Below are positions 5,651 to 5,665 of a DNA stretch of 5,665 bases, in pieces. The notes under the pieces are model-generated. The model did no database searches. It saw nothing but the letters and a program-made list of their open reading frames with translations, and was not told the origin of the DNA. The stretch is taken from positions 1 through 5,665 of the forward strand of contig DVEE01000211.1 in NCBI GenBank assembly GCA_015295885.1. Direction: 5' to 3'. Made by a program: the position numbers and the translations under genes. Source of the DNA: Leptolyngbyaceae cyanobacterium M65_K2018_010. Its GTDB lineage: Bacteria; Cyanobacteriota; Cyanobacteriia; Phormidesmidales; Phormidesmidaceae. The first letter of the stretch is position 1; each line of letters starts with the position of its first letter.

Positions 5651-5665
5651 ATAGCTTCTTCAAAC

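Overview
The window looks like chromosomal DNA from a fairly GC-rich cyanobacterium. The direct sign is four exact copies of the octamer GCGATCGC (592, 1375, 1663, 5224) in 5.7 kb. This is the highly iterated palindrome HIP1 typical of cyanobacterial genomes, and by chance fewer than one copy would be expected. The form of GpsA, with a very short segment between the NAD-binding motif and the next strand, fits what I recall of cyanobacterial versions. A Leptolyngbya-like filamentous lineage is a guess from general protein character only. No phage, transposon, CRISPR or RNA gene is visible.

Layout: 1-725 (+) is the 3' part of an LD-carboxypeptidase (peptidase S66) gene cut by the window edge. 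832-1824 (+) is gpsA, NAD(P)-dependent glycerol-3-phosphate dehydrogenase. 1982-2671 (+) is a soluble family-2 glycosyltransferase of the polyprenyl/dolichyl-phosphate sugar synthase type. 2847-3425 (+) is a small secreted protein of unknown function. 3426-3659 is a convergent intergenic region with a CCCTAAACCCC-type imperfect palindromic repeat and a small hairpin. On the minus strand, 5535-4768 encodes a secreted DUF2092 protein. It is followed after 70 nt by 4697-3660, an unusual secreted protein with a Gly/Ser/Arg-rich segment, an Arg-Asp-Gln repeat segment and a C-terminal tyrosine-rich DUF6515-like domain.

How the genes fit together: the three plus-strand enzymes concern envelope metabolism (muropeptide trimming, glycerolipid backbone supply, probably lipid-linked sugar synthesis), but each is a stand-alone function and their spacing of 106-175 nt does not prove one operon. 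The minus-strand pair encodes two exported proteins that are probably co-transcribed. It is the most interesting part of the window: a LolA/LppX-like fold candidate next to a disordered, repeat-rich, tyrosine-rich envelope protein. This pairing is a plausible uncharacterised envelope system, but no function can be read from sequence alone.
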